NCBI GenBank assembly: GCA_036924085.1
Contig: JAVGWX010000003.1
Coordinates: 121,950,764 to 122,014,763 of the forward strand
From: Ariolimax columbianus
Lineage: Eukaryota; Mollusca; Gastropoda; Stylommatophora; Arionidae
Reading direction: 5' to 3'
Length of the DNA: 64,000 nt
Positions within the stretch are counted from its first letter, which is position 1. The number at the start of each line of letters is the position of its first letter. A program made the translations under genes and the position numbers. Positions 24,578 to 36,088 of the stretch are shown in pieces. Below the pieces are notes generated by a model. The model worked only from the letters and a program-made list of their open reading frames with translations. It ran no database searches and had not been told where the DNA came from.

Positions 24578-24790
24578 TTGTACACATTGAGGAAACCATC
24601 TCTGACAGCATTACAAGACAGTCCATGTTATGGAATCACTAGGGGAAGAGTAGTGGACGTAGAACAAAACACGTGCAGAACGAAACTAGAGGAACACACA
24701 CACACACAAAAACAAACAAGGAAATCGCAGAGACAGTTGAAGAGACATGCTCAGGAAAGCATGTTTTGGTGTGCGTTTGTTGAATACCTG
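24578..24790 (+). mobile_element. LINE 3' coding fragment
   Basis: The plus strand reads YTLRKPSLTALQDSPCYG and then CRTKLEEH. It resembles the GHTLRKP...TRQS...W segment near the end of RTE-like LINEs and is comparable to 31990-32100 and 62030-62100. Confidence 0.6.
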
Positions 24791-24837
24791 TGCTCCACAG
24801 AAAACTGAAGAGAATTGACACTGATGGTACTATTTAG

Positions 24838-25065
24838 ATTCAACATTCACCTAATGTGATCGTTGGACCTGATGATTACATTCACCTAATGTGATCGTTG
24901 GACCTGATGATTACATTCACCTAATGTGATCGTTGGACCTGATGATTACATTCACCTAATGTGATCGTTGGACCTGATGATTACATTCACCTAATGTGAT
25001 CGTTGGACCTGATGATTACATTCACCTAATGCGATGGTTGGACCTAATGATTACCTTCACCTAAT
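24838..25065. repeat. 35-bp minisatellite
   Basis: About 6.5 copies of a 35-bp unit (acattcacctaatgtgatcg ttggacctgatgatt). The first five are identical and the last two diverged. Confidence 0.95.
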
Positions 25066-25329
25066 ATCATAGTTGGTGCAGTTTTAGGGCCGTCAGCTAT
25101 CAAAAGGCAGAATCAATTGTAATTCTAACACCACACTCAATCCGCATCTACCAATTATTTACTTTCAATTTTCTCTAGATCTGAGAACGATGTCTTATAC
25201 AGTAGGGGCATATGGTATCAAGTCCTGGCAAGAAACGGGTAGACCGAATGGAAATATTTTTGTTTTGTTTTTGTTTAATGTACGCAATGAGTAAACAATC
25301 CCTTTCTGCGACCTGAAAAGGGCGTTAGT

Positions 25330-25545
25330 GACGGTTTGTAATAGTTTTCCTCACATCCCGAGAGTGCTGATGAAGGTGGACCGAAGTCCTGCGGTAGGTT
25401 GTGTTATGCTGGGCTTCATATGTGAGACACTCACTACTACCGGGATCACGTTCACACACATCTCGTCAGCCAGGCTGCCTGAAAACAGCCTGTTTAAAGG
25501 GAACGCTACATGGAAGAGAGATTGTGGTCTTGGTCAGTGTGTTGT
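25330..25545 (+). repeat. Dispersed repeat R3, copy 2
   Basis: Homologous to 23295-23530 in opposite orientation. Its 3' end (ggtcttggtcagtgtgttgtgcttgac) is the founder sequence of the adjacent 31-bp array. Confidence 0.8.
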
Positions 25546-25765
25546 GCTTGACGCGACGTCCGGGTCAGTATGTTGTGCTTGACGCGACGTCCGGGTCAGT
25601 ATGTTGTGCTTGACACGACGTCCAGGTCAGTATGTTGTGCTTGACGCGACGCCCGGGTCAGTAAATTGTGCTTGACGCGACGTCCGGGTCAGTATGTTGT
25701 GCTTGACGCGACGCCCGGGTCAGTATGTTGTGCTTGACGCGACGCCCGGGTCAGTATGGTGTGCC
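25532..25765. repeat. 31-bp minisatellite grown from the R3 end
   Basis: About 7.5 copies of gcgacgtccgggtcagtatg plus ttgtgcttgac. The first unit is the terminal segment of R3; the unamplified version is at 23310-23345. Confidence 0.92.
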
Positions 25766-26112
25766 TCACCGGACTAGCGTCTCAGCTACAAACCGAATGA
25801 AAATGAAATAAAAGATGCAATAACGGTATTCAGTGTTGAATTAAACGAGAAAATCCTAGTTGGGTCTCTTCAGTAAAAGAAATGTTACATTTAGGTAAGT
25901 AATACAGCTTTTGTAATTAATAGAAAGACTTTCAACATACATTTATCACAAGAGTTGTCGTTTTTCTGGTATCAAAACGATCCAGATGTCAACCGAACCT
26001 AGCATGCATATCGAAAATGAACACTAATTATTTAACCAAAACATATAAATCGAAAGTTCTAGACTGAACTTCAATAGTTTCTCCCACAAAGAACCGCACA
26101 TTACTATGAACA
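25766..26112. other. No recognised feature
   Basis: AT-rich, nothing identifiable. Confidence 0.45.
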
Positions 26113-26350
26113 TTATGTTCTGTTATTAACCTCTGCATCACTGCATTCCTGGAATACCAATAGGTTCTCAGTCTCTCTTAGTAAAAGGCGAAGGGTTTGA
26201 ATGTTGATGGTTCTTGTAGTTTGGTGGCGGCACACACTACTGCTCTGTTCTATCATGCGCCTTACTTGACTTAACCCTCGTTTGATTCCAAAACTATGCA
26301 GTCTGGGAATTGCTGATTCGTCTATTGCGGTGTCCATTATCCAGCCATTT
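26113..26350. repeat. Dispersed repeat R4, copy 1
   Basis: Resembles 34290-34520 in the same orientation (for example cactgcattcctgg versus cactgcactccggg, and gcagtctgggaattgctgattc versus gcaatctgtgtattgctgattc). A minus-strand frame of 74 residues is open here, but I do not recognise it. Confidence 0.5.
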
Positions 26351-27350
26351 CATTTTAAACCCACGAGCAGCAAAGATGGCACAAAACCGGTTGTGGGTTT
26401 ACATTTCTTTACTGTTTTAGTTCATTATGGACTTATGATTATTATGCCGTCCGGCCATGTATTTGCCTGGAACTGACACTAGTCGACAACTTACACTTGT
26501 GTATACGGAAATATGTCGTTGTTTACCATTTGGACTGGTTAATTTGTTAGTTTTTTTGTGTTTTCTTCCCTCAGATTATCCTTGAATGGACATCGGCTAT
26601 ATAAATCAGCACTACCCTTAAATCTGTGTCGTATTTTCACGGTCTAGCACACACGGCTGAACTTCACGAGATTGGCGTCCTTCGCTCTAGCTGCAGACAG
26701 CGTTGGTTTTGATGTGACTGTGAACTTTAGACACAATTATAATGGACTAGAACACGTCGCCCGGGAGAGATACCCAACATATCACTCACACGCTGAGTAA
26801 TGTCCCTACAACCTCTTGCGGTTAAGAGAAAGGTGCGACACACAACGATATATGTCACACACCCCCCCCCCCCCCCCTTTCCGCTGCCTTGCGTCACAAC
26901 TGTTTACGGGAAGGCTTCCAAAATAAACATTGAGGGGAAAATATGTGCATTCTGTGCTATCTCCAGTCGTCTCGATAAAATCTTGACACTGGCCAAAGGT
27001 AGCTCAGGACCAGAGAGTAAGGTTGACAAAATGGCACAGTTTCTTCCTCACTTTAATCCAAATTTCCGCGCAAATCACCCATTTCAGCGGACACTGCAAG
27101 GGAAAAATGTCCACACGACTGAACAAAGAGAGTGGTCTTCATCCCATGTGATAGACGATCATTATCCAGCCAGGCAGTCCCTTACAGACTTCAAAAGGTC
27201 ACCGCTAAACATCTTAAGTGTACCCATAATCAGGTTGTCAGCTCCTTCCCTACAGCACGACCAGGACAGTAGATCTGTATTAGCACCTGGAGGTTGGAGG
27301 TCTCTACAGCTGCCACCCACTCATATCTTAGCCAGCCCTTCTGTACCTAT
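26351..27350. other. Unassigned; contains an unrecognised 188-residue ORF
   Basis: A plus-strand frame from 26800 to 27366 is open for 188 codons, including a poly-Pro stretch encoded by a C run at 26862-26878. Its composition and last codons (it runs into a mariner end) do not suggest a real gene, and I recognise no domain. Confidence 0.35.
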
Positions 27351-27508
27351 TTCAACGGTCTGCTGAGAAAACTATGAGTCGAAGGATAATGCAATTTGGC
27401 AAACTTGACGGTTGGTATGTGCTAGTTAATCAAAAGTGACATCGTTATGCGCATCGTACGTATGTTCACTTGGGGCATTTAGGTCCGTTTAATTTGAATA
27501 CGCCTTGT
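27351..27508 (-). mobile_element. Mariner-like terminus, inverted copy
   Basis: The minus strand matches the left end of the mariner-like element at 10350-10510. It starts at CAAGGCGTATTCAAATTAAA next to TA (27508-27509) and runs through gttcac, cgtacgatgcgca and ccaaccgtcaa to cagaccgttgaaa. Similarity stops where the transposase start should be, so this is a lone end of about 158 bp. Confidence 0.8.
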
Positions 27509-28091
27509 ACAGTCTAGATTTGTGTTCGTGGAGACTTACTGCAGACACCAGATTGTCCACATTCCACAGAAAGGGAAGACGTTGTAAAAAATTAATAGCA
27601 TACAAAATATACATAAAACTACTTAAAAGCATAACCTCCAAGAGTGTTTAATAGAAATGAAAATGAAAGTGTTTGACAGAACGAAATATCCAACGGAGAA
27701 AGAAGACCAGGAACATTGTTGTAAGAACTATTATTATGATCACGAAAAAGAAGGGAATACGTGAGAAACATTTATGCAAATGATAGGCAGAGTTTGTGCT
27801 AACGATTGATAATAAAGAATCGCTCTACATTAATGATGTGTTTAACTAGGACCTTTCGTGTGTGATTGATGTTACCAGAAAAAGGTGCATATTATATAAC
27901 CTGCGTTAGATAACGTGTATAATCAATAGAGGACATCTACCATCTAATATAAATATAGTATTAACATGTCTGGGCTGGAAGGCTCTCCAAGTTATGGGCT
28001 TAACACCACGCCAGACCCGCAAGTCAGAAGTAATCCGTGACGGTTTATATCAGTAAGGTGATATAAAGGGATGTTAATATCATTATCTCAC
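27509..28091. other. No recognised feature
   Basis: Nothing identifiable. Confidence 0.4.
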
Positions 28092-28175
28092 GTTGGCTAA
28101 GTGTATAGGGCACCGGCCTTGTACTCTAGAATGTTGTGACTTCAATCCTAAGTCTGTGAGTCGAAGCACCAGCAG
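28092..28175 (+). mobile_element. Possible tRNA-like SINE head
   Basis: ttggctaagtgtatagg (28093-28109) and gacttcaatcct (28138-28149) resemble degraded Pol III A and B boxes at tRNA-like spacing. Weak evidence. Confidence 0.3.
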
Positions 28176-28289
28176 AAGAAGAATGACAAGAGTCTTAATT
28201 GTTTCACACCAAGCACTCAGTCAACGACACTTCAAATGTCAAGTATTTCTTCTTCTTCATATTATTATCAATTATTATTATTTGTGTGA

Positions 28290-28577
28290 CAGAGTTCGGC
28301 TTCTTTCTTCGATCCCTATTCACTTATCCAGACTGCATAGGTGCAATCGAATTTCAGGGCCTTCACTTGTATGTGGAATAGAGTCTTTGTCAGTTATGTT
28401 TCGCTCGCTCGTTGATTGCTGCGTTGCGACTCCTGTGTCAGCACAGAAACACTGGCTCGACCAGAAGATACTGTTGACGGTCTATATTGTCTGAGATTGT
28501 ACTGCAGAGGTTCATATCAACGTGCCAAAGAGAGAAGAGCAATCAGGGCCAAGTGAAGAAAACTGTTATAAAGAAAC
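28290..28577 (-). mobile_element. Dispersed element R5, copy 1
   Basis: About 270 bp shared with 31485-31762, including ttatccagactgcataggtg, tttcgctcgctcgttgattg and cagcacagaaacactggctc. The plus-strand left end is T-rich (ttctttctt), so read on the minus strand it ends in an A-rich tail, suggesting a minus-oriented non-autonomous retroelement. Confidence 0.75.
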
Positions 28578-29616
28578 CATTTCCCATCCTCGTTCATTTT
28601 TAAAGAAATAGATTATCACAGCAGTCTGGTCAACGAGGTGGGGACCTGCATTGCAATCGCTATATCAGTGAGCGTATTGGGGAGACTCATATTTCACTTC
28701 AGGTCAGGAGGACCGGGCCTACCTTTTAAAGTACATCTCTCTATGTATGAAAAGCCACTGTAACCTGCTGCCAAAGAAACGTCACGAGGTACACACTCAG
28801 CAGGAAAAGCTTCGAGCACTATCAACAACACATCAATGCTCCTAAAACATAACGTGCATAAAGCATAAGGAGCCATACCATAATGCCATGGGATTTAAGA
28901 GGATATAACGTGTATAGATTTATGCAGTTGCCCTGCAAGTACATTCCTGTTATATCCAGAGGCTTAAACTTCACATGATTCATGACCTCTTCAGAAGACG
29001 CATAGACGTTATCTGACCAATGTCTTGAAATGAATGTTCTAGACCATGTTGTGATTTTTTTTTTAAATGACACAACTCTGGATCTTCCACCTGGAAGTCA
29101 TTACAATGCCGATCGTTAACATGCACACCAATGAGAGAAAAGCGGACTTCAAAACGAAGAAAAAAGAGGAATCAAGGTTTTGATCAGAAGGCATTGCGCA
29201 AGTCTGACTCGATTGATTTACTTTGCTCAATTATAAGATTTCCCTCACACCATAAATCCGATAAAGCTCTCGTTAGTGAAAGAAATAATGACACATTTTC
29301 ACTCTCAAGCTCATGTCATATGTTCTTGACATCGAATCTTGGAAAATGGGTAAAATGGACATGGGTTCTACGTTGACACGCGATTAACCCTGCACATGTT
29401 ATTCAATTTTGATGCCACAAGTTCTGACAAATGTTATCAACGTTAACAGTATTTTGACTTGTTTATTCACTGTAGTTTGTTCTAACAGATCAAGAATGGT
29501 TGTTAGTGACGAGGAGCACAAAAACAATTATTTATCTGCACTCGCAAACACGAATAACGAACAACAGAGACGAAGGTGAAGTAAAGGCAGCCATGATTCG
29601 AATCACGGACCTCCAA
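28578..29616. other. No recognised feature
   Basis: A stretch near 28625-28740 vaguely recalls R3 (gtctggtcaacgaggtgggg), but too weakly to annotate. Confidence 0.4.
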
Positions 29617-29975
29617 ATCAAGATGCTGAGCAGCGTTTGAGCTGCAGTGGTCAGCGACCCATAGCTGACTGCTAGTGTCAGGGCCAGCGAACCAAAGCTG
29701 CCAAGACCCTACTACACCTCCACGCGGTGATCCTGGATAACATGCTGCAACAGGGCAGACTGGCCTAAGGAGAAGGGATCGAAGAGGGAATGCTAACCCG
29801 GTACTCAAAAAATGCTTGCTGAAGTCGGATGTGTTAGACCGAAAGGTGCAAATATAGCAGTCAAGCTGTAAACTACGACACAACGCATTCCGTTCTTTGG
29901 ACTACATTCTGCTACTTAAGCCCTTTTAGTGTTTGGTAGTGGGAGATTGAGAATGAACGAAGCCAAGCCAAGCCA
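29617..29975 (+). mobile_element. SINE-like repeat R1, copy 2 (uninterrupted)
   Basis: A 359-bp copy of R1 with the intact site ttagaccgaaaggtgcaa at the point where copy 1 received the LINE insertion. It gives the pre-insertion structure. Upstream, gattcgaatcacgg (29594-29607) may be part of a Pol III promoter on the minus strand. Confidence 0.88.
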
Positions 29976-30224
29976 TCTGGCCACAAGAAAGAGATGAGTG
30001 TCGTTTTCGATCAGCCGGACACTCCATAGAGTGTCCCAACTGGTAAAGTCTTTCGTCATTTAGCACATGCGAATATGCAAGATGTGCCGAGTTAGATCCA
30101 GACATATTTATAACTCCATTCCATGCTAACCTTCGACCATTAAGCACAGACAATATAGGCCTTACATTTGTGTGTCGCAGGCAGGCAAACACTGAACAGT
30201 GGTAGTTTCAAAATAGTTCAGTTC

Positions 30225-30530
30225 AATGTCATCTCCGCATCGAAGGTCAGCTGCAATGGATCTTCAGTGTACTCTTGTCGTAACAGTGCAATCTGACAGG
30301 CTTATTCCAGTCCATCTCCAGATGTTATTCGTCCGCGGTTAACGTTTGCCTCTTGAACGACTGCCATCCACCCTACCCTCCAGTATGGTCTTCAACAAGG
30401 AAGCATGGCTTGTTATATGATCACAATAACGTAACTGTCTAACCCTGATTTCAGTTATTAATTCTCTTTTTACCCCCAACAGTTTCAATACCTCCACATT
30501 TGTTTTCTTCTCTTTCCGAAAAATGCGACA
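30225..30530 (-). mobile_element. RTE-like LINE 3' fragment
   Basis: The minus strand reads NVEVLKLLGVKRELITEIRV, then RQLRYCDHITSHASLLKTIL and EGRVDGSRSRGKR: the (L/W)xGHIxRHxSLLKTILEG segment near the C-terminus of RTE-like LINEs. Confidence 0.75.
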
Positions 30531-31004
30531 CAATCTTCTAATTAGGGACAGTACTAAAGAAAGAGAAATGTGGACATTTCGAGGGAAAACTTCGAGGCAG
30601 CCAGTAGTAACCAAAGAATGGTTGTCGTGACAACGACCACAAAGACTAGTATTTATCTACCCCCGGAAACTTATAACGGCAACAGAAAAGAAAGTGTTAG
30701 AATCCGAACTTCCTATAACTTCACTATATTTTCTGTTGTTCTTTACAAATGTTTCTCAGAGTGGGAGAATAGAACATGCTGTCATTTTTTTTATTGGTTG
30801 TGATGACGAGTGTAGCATTATGTTTTATTTTCTGTTTTGTCTGAACTGGAAAGTTACCTCGCTATAGTCTGACTCTCCCCAGTCTATTTAGTCGTTGATG
30901 AATTGGATGGTCAATACGTTTTTTGAATCTTTTCAGCATGCTGTTGGATTCTGCTGACTCGTTTATCTTTTATTGACTGCAGCACTGTAATTGTTGTCAA
31001 CTGA
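30531..31004. other. No recognised feature
   Basis: AT-rich; the RT similarity of the next element may start a little before 31004. Confidence 0.4.
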
Positions 31005-32250
31005 GTCTAATTTTTAATGTTATACACGAAGGACAACTCACAGAGCCGTTCAAATTTAAAACGGAGTTACGACAGTGTTGCTTACTGTCTCTATTCCTGT
31101 TCATGTTGGCAGTGGACTGGATTATGAAAGTAACAACAAATAAGAGAAATGGAATCTAGTGGACCTTGAATAAACAGATGAAGAAACTGGAGTATGCGGA
31201 TGATATAGCCCTTCTGTCCCGCAAATAAAGCCAAATGCAAAGGAAGCTGGATAGACTGAGTTATATCTAAATACGTTGGTTTGAAGATCCATGAGGAAAA
31301 GACAAAAATAATAAAGGTCAATGCAACAAACACAGAACAAATGAGGCTGAGAGAAACGCCACTGGAAGAGGTAGAGGTATTTACATACCTAGGAAGTATC
31401 ATCAGCAAGGAAGGAGGGATATACAAGGATATAAAAACAAGGATACATAAAGCAAGAGTTTCATTCGGAATGTTGGAACCCATATGTATTTCTTTCTTTA
31501 ATCCCCCTTCACTTATCCAGACTGCATAGGTGCAATCGCATTTCAGGGCCGTTACTTAGATGTGGAATAGGTCTTTGTCCGTTATATTTCGCTCGCTCGT
31601 TGATTGTTGGGTCGCCGACTCCTGAGTCAGCACAGAAACACTGGCTCGACCAGATAGCACTTTTGACGGTCATATTGTCTGAGATTGTACTGCAGAGGTT
31701 CATATCAACGAACTAAAGAGAGAAGAGCAATCAGGGCCAGGTGAAGAAAACTGTTGAAGAAACTATATCCAATGATTTAAGAAGAAAGACAAAAATAATG
31801 ATTTCCTATTCAAATGTGAAGCCAGTCCTGCTGTATGGAGCGGAAACCTGGAGGATGACCAAAGGCAAAGACAGGAGACTGCAGGCTTTTGTTAACAGAT
31901 GCCTGAGAACGATTCTTGGTATAAAATAGTTTGACAATGTTACAAACGACAGACTGTGGGAGAGAGCGGGACAAGGTAAATTGGAACAGGAAATCTTAGG
32001 AAGAAAGTGGAGATGGATGGATCATACATTAAGAAAGCCAGTATCGCCAGGCAATCCCTATCATGGAACCCCCGGGGAAGACCAAGGCAGACCAAGGAAT
32101 ACATGGAGACTAGATCTGGAGGCTAAGTAAAGAAAACAGGAAAAAGCTGGAAGGAAGTGGAAAAGATTGCACAGGACAGAGCTGCTTCGCGAGAGTCGGT
32201 TGATGGTTTATGCACCCCTGGGTTATAGAAGGCTAAAGAGAGAGTTTATT
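31005..32250 (+). mobile_element. RTE-like LINE relic, interrupted by R5
   Basis: In order on the plus strand: EPFKFKTELRQCCLLSLFLF, LAVDWIMKVTTNKRN, the active site EYADDIALLSRK (YADD at 31193-31204), LEEVEVFTYLGSIISKEGG (31281-31483), then after the R5 insertion SNDLRRKTKIMISYSNVKP with LLYGAETWR (31741-31929), RKWRWMDHTLRKP and a C-terminal REL/RLMV segment. There is a TTATTA-rich 3' tail at 32245-32265. The YADD is intact, but frameshifts and stops abound. Confidence 0.88.
31485..31762 (-). mobile_element. Dispersed element R5, copy 2, inserted in the LINE
   Basis: Interrupts LINE coding sequence between ...ARVSFGMLEPI and SNDLRRKTK. ATAT occurs at both junctions (cccatatg and actatatcc) as a possible short TSD. 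Homologous to 28290-28577. Confidence 0.8.
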
Positions 32251-32289
32251 ATTTATTATTATGTCTGTGCAGCTCAGGAAACTGATTTA

Positions 32290-32985
32290 CATGTTGCTGT
32301 TCTGTTCGAGTTTATCTTGGTTTGTCTTTTGGATGGGGACCATTTGCACTTTATTCCACACTTGTGGTACAATACCATCTTTCCATCTGCTGTTCGTGAT
32401 CTTGTGGAGTATTTTCTTGGCAGTAGCTGCCAATCTTCTAGCCCGTAATCGTTTACAGAGGACGTACTTGGTTAGAGGGAATGCATTGCAGCGTCAAGTT
32501 TTTTCATGGTCAGATTGGTTGTCGAGTGTTTGTCTTGGCAGGTCGCCATATTTTTATGGAACTTTATGTCTGTATCCATTACTTGTTTTCTTTCAAGTCA
32601 GAGTTGTATCAGACTCATTTGTGTAAATAATTGTATGAACATCTTTGATGTTTTTTTTCAATGTTTTTTCCATTTTGACGAATACGATCTCATTGTTTCT
32701 GCAGACCTCGTTATTTCGGACTTAGTCTAACCTCCATCATTTTCTGCCTAGTTTATCTTAGTTAAGAGCCTCTGTTGTGCTTATACAGTTGTTTTTTTTT
32801 GTTTTTTTACTGTTGTGTATCGTTTTTGTAGTTTGCTTCGAAAGATTTGTAGAATATGTTTGTCTCAATCGTTCTGTCTTTTTCTGTCCTATCTCTGGTT
32901 TACGTCAGCTGTTCTTCGGGTTCCAGGAGTTCTTGCACCTTTACAAATTGATTCTAGTGCAGCTATCAAGACTGCCCTGTTAAAA
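32290..32985 (-). mobile_element. LINE reverse transcriptase relic
   Basis: The minus strand reads SRWKDGIVPQVWNKVQMVPI (near 32340-32400), the conserved (N/S)xSWxxGxVPxxWKxxxxxPI segment at the start of LINE RT domains, preceded by about 500 bp of degraded pre-RT sequence. Its 3' end abuts the tail of the oppositely oriented relic at 31005-32250. Confidence 0.65.
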
Positions 32986-33009
32986 CTACTTATACTAATA
33001 ATACAACCT

Positions 33010-33900
33010 ACTAATACTTTTGCTACTACCATTACTACTATTTTTAATACCTACAACCACCAGCACAACTATCCTTACCACCACAACCCTAAACTACCAC
33101 AACCACCCCAACTACCACAACCACCAACTACCACAACCCCCAACTACCACAACCCCCAACTACCACAACCCCCAACTACCACAACCCCCAACTACCACAA
33201 CCCCCAACTAACACAACCCCCAACCCCGAACTACCACAACCCCATTCACCCCAACCACCACCCCAACCATCACCACCACCATAACCACCACACCAACCAT
33301 CACCACCACCACAACCACCACCATAACCATCACCACCACCACAACCACCACCACAACAACCACCATCACCACCACAACCACCACCCCAACCATCACCAAC
33401 ACCACAACCACCATCCCAACCATCACCATCACCACCACAACCACCCCAACCATCACCACCACCATCACTACTACCATCACTACCACCATCATCACCACCA
33501 CCACCACCATCACTACCACCATCACTACCACCACCACCACTACCATCATCACTACCACCATCACTACCACAACCATCACCACCACCACAACCACCACCCC
33601 AACCATCACCACCACCACCACCCCAACCCCCACAACCATCACCACTACAACCATCACCACCACTACCACCACCACCACCATTAACCCCACTATCACCACC
33701 ACCACCACCACAACAACATCCACCACCACCACCACAACCACCACCACTACCACCACCACCACCACCACCACCACCACAACCACCACCACCACCACTACCA
33801 CCACCACCACCACCACCACCACTACCCCCACCACTACCACCACCACAACCATCACCACCACAACAACCACCACCACCACCACCACTACTATTAGTACTAC
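33010..33900. repeat. (ACC)n/(CAT)n-rich imperfect microsatellite
   Basis: About 0.9 kb of imperfect ACC, ACA and CAT triplets. It yields a His/Asn-rich plus-strand frame (to 33684) and a Val/Met/Gly minus-strand frame (33208-33885). Both are simple-sequence artefacts. Confidence 0.97.
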
Positions 33901-34289
33901 TGTACTAGCACATTAGAGCTCTGAAACTTAACAATCCTGTTGCTGTGAACACTGTTATTCAACGCTCATCTCTGCTCCTGATATTTTCTCGAACTTTCTT
34001 CAGCCCACTCAAATCGATTCTAAGCCCTACATCCATCTTTGCATCAGACACCCTTTGGGTCTTGTGCCATTAATTTACTCAGAAAGTAGTTTTCATGTGT
34101 ATCTTCTAGACAACATTTATTCAAGGCGCCCCAGACAGAAGGATATACAAGCACGATTCAACATCAGTCTTTTAGCAGAACAGTTGCACGAGAGTACGAA
34201 TATTTCTGCCTAAACTTGTTTTCATAAAAAAACTTGAGAAATGGAAACAATACAAGTGAAAAGAGAGTAGTGTTTTGTTCTTTTCTTAC
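33901..34289. other. No recognised feature
   Basis: Nothing identifiable. Confidence 0.4.
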
Positions 34290-34520
34290 AAATACTCGTA
34301 CATCACTGCACTCCGGGCATACTCATAGGTGCTCCGTCTCTCTCAGTTAATGATGTAGGGCGTGGACATTGATGTTTCCTGCAGCTCGTTCGTTGAATAT
34401 ATTGCTTGCTTCCTCCCTTCATACATCAATCTTCACTGAAACCAAGTTTGATTTAACAATTCTGCAATCTGTGTATTGCTGATTCATCCGTTGCAGAGTT
34501 CTCATCCAACATGTGGTCAT
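34290..34520. repeat. Dispersed repeat R4, copy 2
   Basis: Diverged partner of 26113-26350 in the same orientation. Confidence 0.5.
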
Positions 34521-34879
34521 TGATAGATTTTAACGCGTCACCACCATTCATATCCAATGTATCCATAATGAGGGCTCGCGTAGCCAGAATGTCAGCTCTC
34601 TTGTTGCTGAGAACCCATCATGACGACATATGATAATAAATCCACACCATTACAGCAAATAGCAAACTTAGTTCAAGGAATGTTTAGAAAAATTAAAACA
34701 AATATCAACCACCAAAGCGATAAATGAAAAAAAACATGCATTTCAAACATACCTAGTAATGTGTTTTACCGCATCACCAGTTATATTCCGTTAAAATGAT
34801 TTTTACTGCACAAATGTAACATTTCAGCCATTCACCTTTTCCCTCCATGGTGAAGAATAAACCGCAACTGCAGCTGGTC

Positions 34880-35118
34880 CACTTTTAAAGTAAACCAGTT
34901 TCCAAACATTTGAAATTATTCACATTTTTTCTTCAATGTGAAGCATATGTTTTAACTAAAGCTGGTTCATTTACAGAAATCCTGTATCCGAGCTTCAGCA
35001 GTAGCTGATTAAAATGGTAATTGTTGTTTTATTACATGATGAGGTTGCTAGCCCTAAACACAGTCAAATTTAATCGCATTTCGACATGTTTGAAAATGGA
35101 CAGCTGTGCTATTATTTT
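34880..35118 (+). mobile_element. SINE fragment with conserved core
   Basis: Contains gaagcata, agctggttcatttac, gaggttgcta and aatttaatcgcatttcgaca, followed by gaaaatggacagctgtgct. Same family as 20855-21060; its end is the target of the next LINE insertion. Confidence 0.62.
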
Positions 35119-35130
35119 CATCCCTGGTAC

Positions 35131-35357
35131 TTCTTCTTCGTTCGCTGTCAAACATCAACCTGTATTTTTTCGAAAAAAGCAGCGGTTATCCTGAGGCTGT
35201 CGACACTGCCATAGAGCTTGTCTAATGTTGCCACTGGTGATGGCCACATGTGCTTTCATCTGGTCCTCGTATTTCGGGCAGTTTTGCAGCAGATGTTCAG
35301 CGGTCATTTTTCCGGTACCACAACTGCATTCGTCAGTGCCACCTATCTTTAGCTTAA
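35131..35357 (-). mobile_element. 5'-truncated GAA-tailed LINE copy
   Basis: A 227-bp fragment with a ttcttcttc (GAA on the minus strand) tail, covering the zinc-finger end of ORF2. Flanked by CATCCCTGGTAC (35119-35130) and CATCGCTGGTAC (35358-35369), a 12-bp TSD with one mismatch. Confidence 0.9.
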
Positions 35358-35369
35358 CATCGCTGGTAC

Positions 35370-36015
35370 GACTAGGATCATTTCATGTTTTGTTTGTCAC
35401 ATATATTTTACTTACTTGAATACATTGTCATGTCACGCATTCTTTTATCTCAGTTCGCTATTTTCAAATTGTGTTGGTTCCGTTTGTCGAGTACCCGATA
35501 AAGACCTTTCAAGTGAAAATGTCGGTAGAAGTCTTTTACTGTTGTCATGTCAAACTTGCTTGTATTTAAACAACTATTGATATTGATTTTCATTGCAATC
35601 CATGGGTCGCAAATACGGTCATAGTGGGGTTAGAGTAGAGGGCAGACTTTCGACTCAAACCTAAGTAGGTGTCCCATATGGCTTTCAGGTTGCACACCTG
35701 TCTATACTAACAGGAGAAGCATCGACGGGTTAGGCTCATGCTCCCTAAAACCACAGAGATCGTTCAGGTAGAGGAAACTCGACAGTCGGTGAAGGTAGCT
35801 CCACCAGGAGAAGGATTTAAAAACCACTTGTTGGTGAGATACCGGCGTATCAAAGGCTACCGAAGTAAATCGGAGATACCTCCGGTAGATAAGACTTGCG
35901 AGGTTGGACGGGAGATTATCTATGAGAAGGGAGACTGACCCCAAACCCATTGCCATTTTGTAGGTAGGCAGGTACAGTAAAAGGTTAAAGAGTTAACCAA
36001 CAAGGAAAAAAAGAT
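35370..36015. other. No recognised feature
   Basis: A 66-residue plus-strand frame at 35738-35938 is open but not recognised. Confidence 0.4.
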
Positions 36016-36019
36016 TTGC

Positions 36020-36088
36020 AGAAGGCAGCGGTGACGGGCTGAAAGGTGCAGAAATCACAGAGCTATAAAAAGAGACGCAACATTACTC
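36020..36088 (+). repeat. R1 core fragment
   Basis: gggctgaaaggtgcagaaat followed by agctataa...gacgcaaca aligns to the 3' half of R1 (gaccgaaaggtgcaga and on). Confidence 0.5.

Noticed and set aside
33208..33885. 225-residue poly-Val/Met/Gly ORF and a His-rich ORF opposite
   Set aside because: Both derive from an imperfect ACC/CAT microsatellite with no stop codons.
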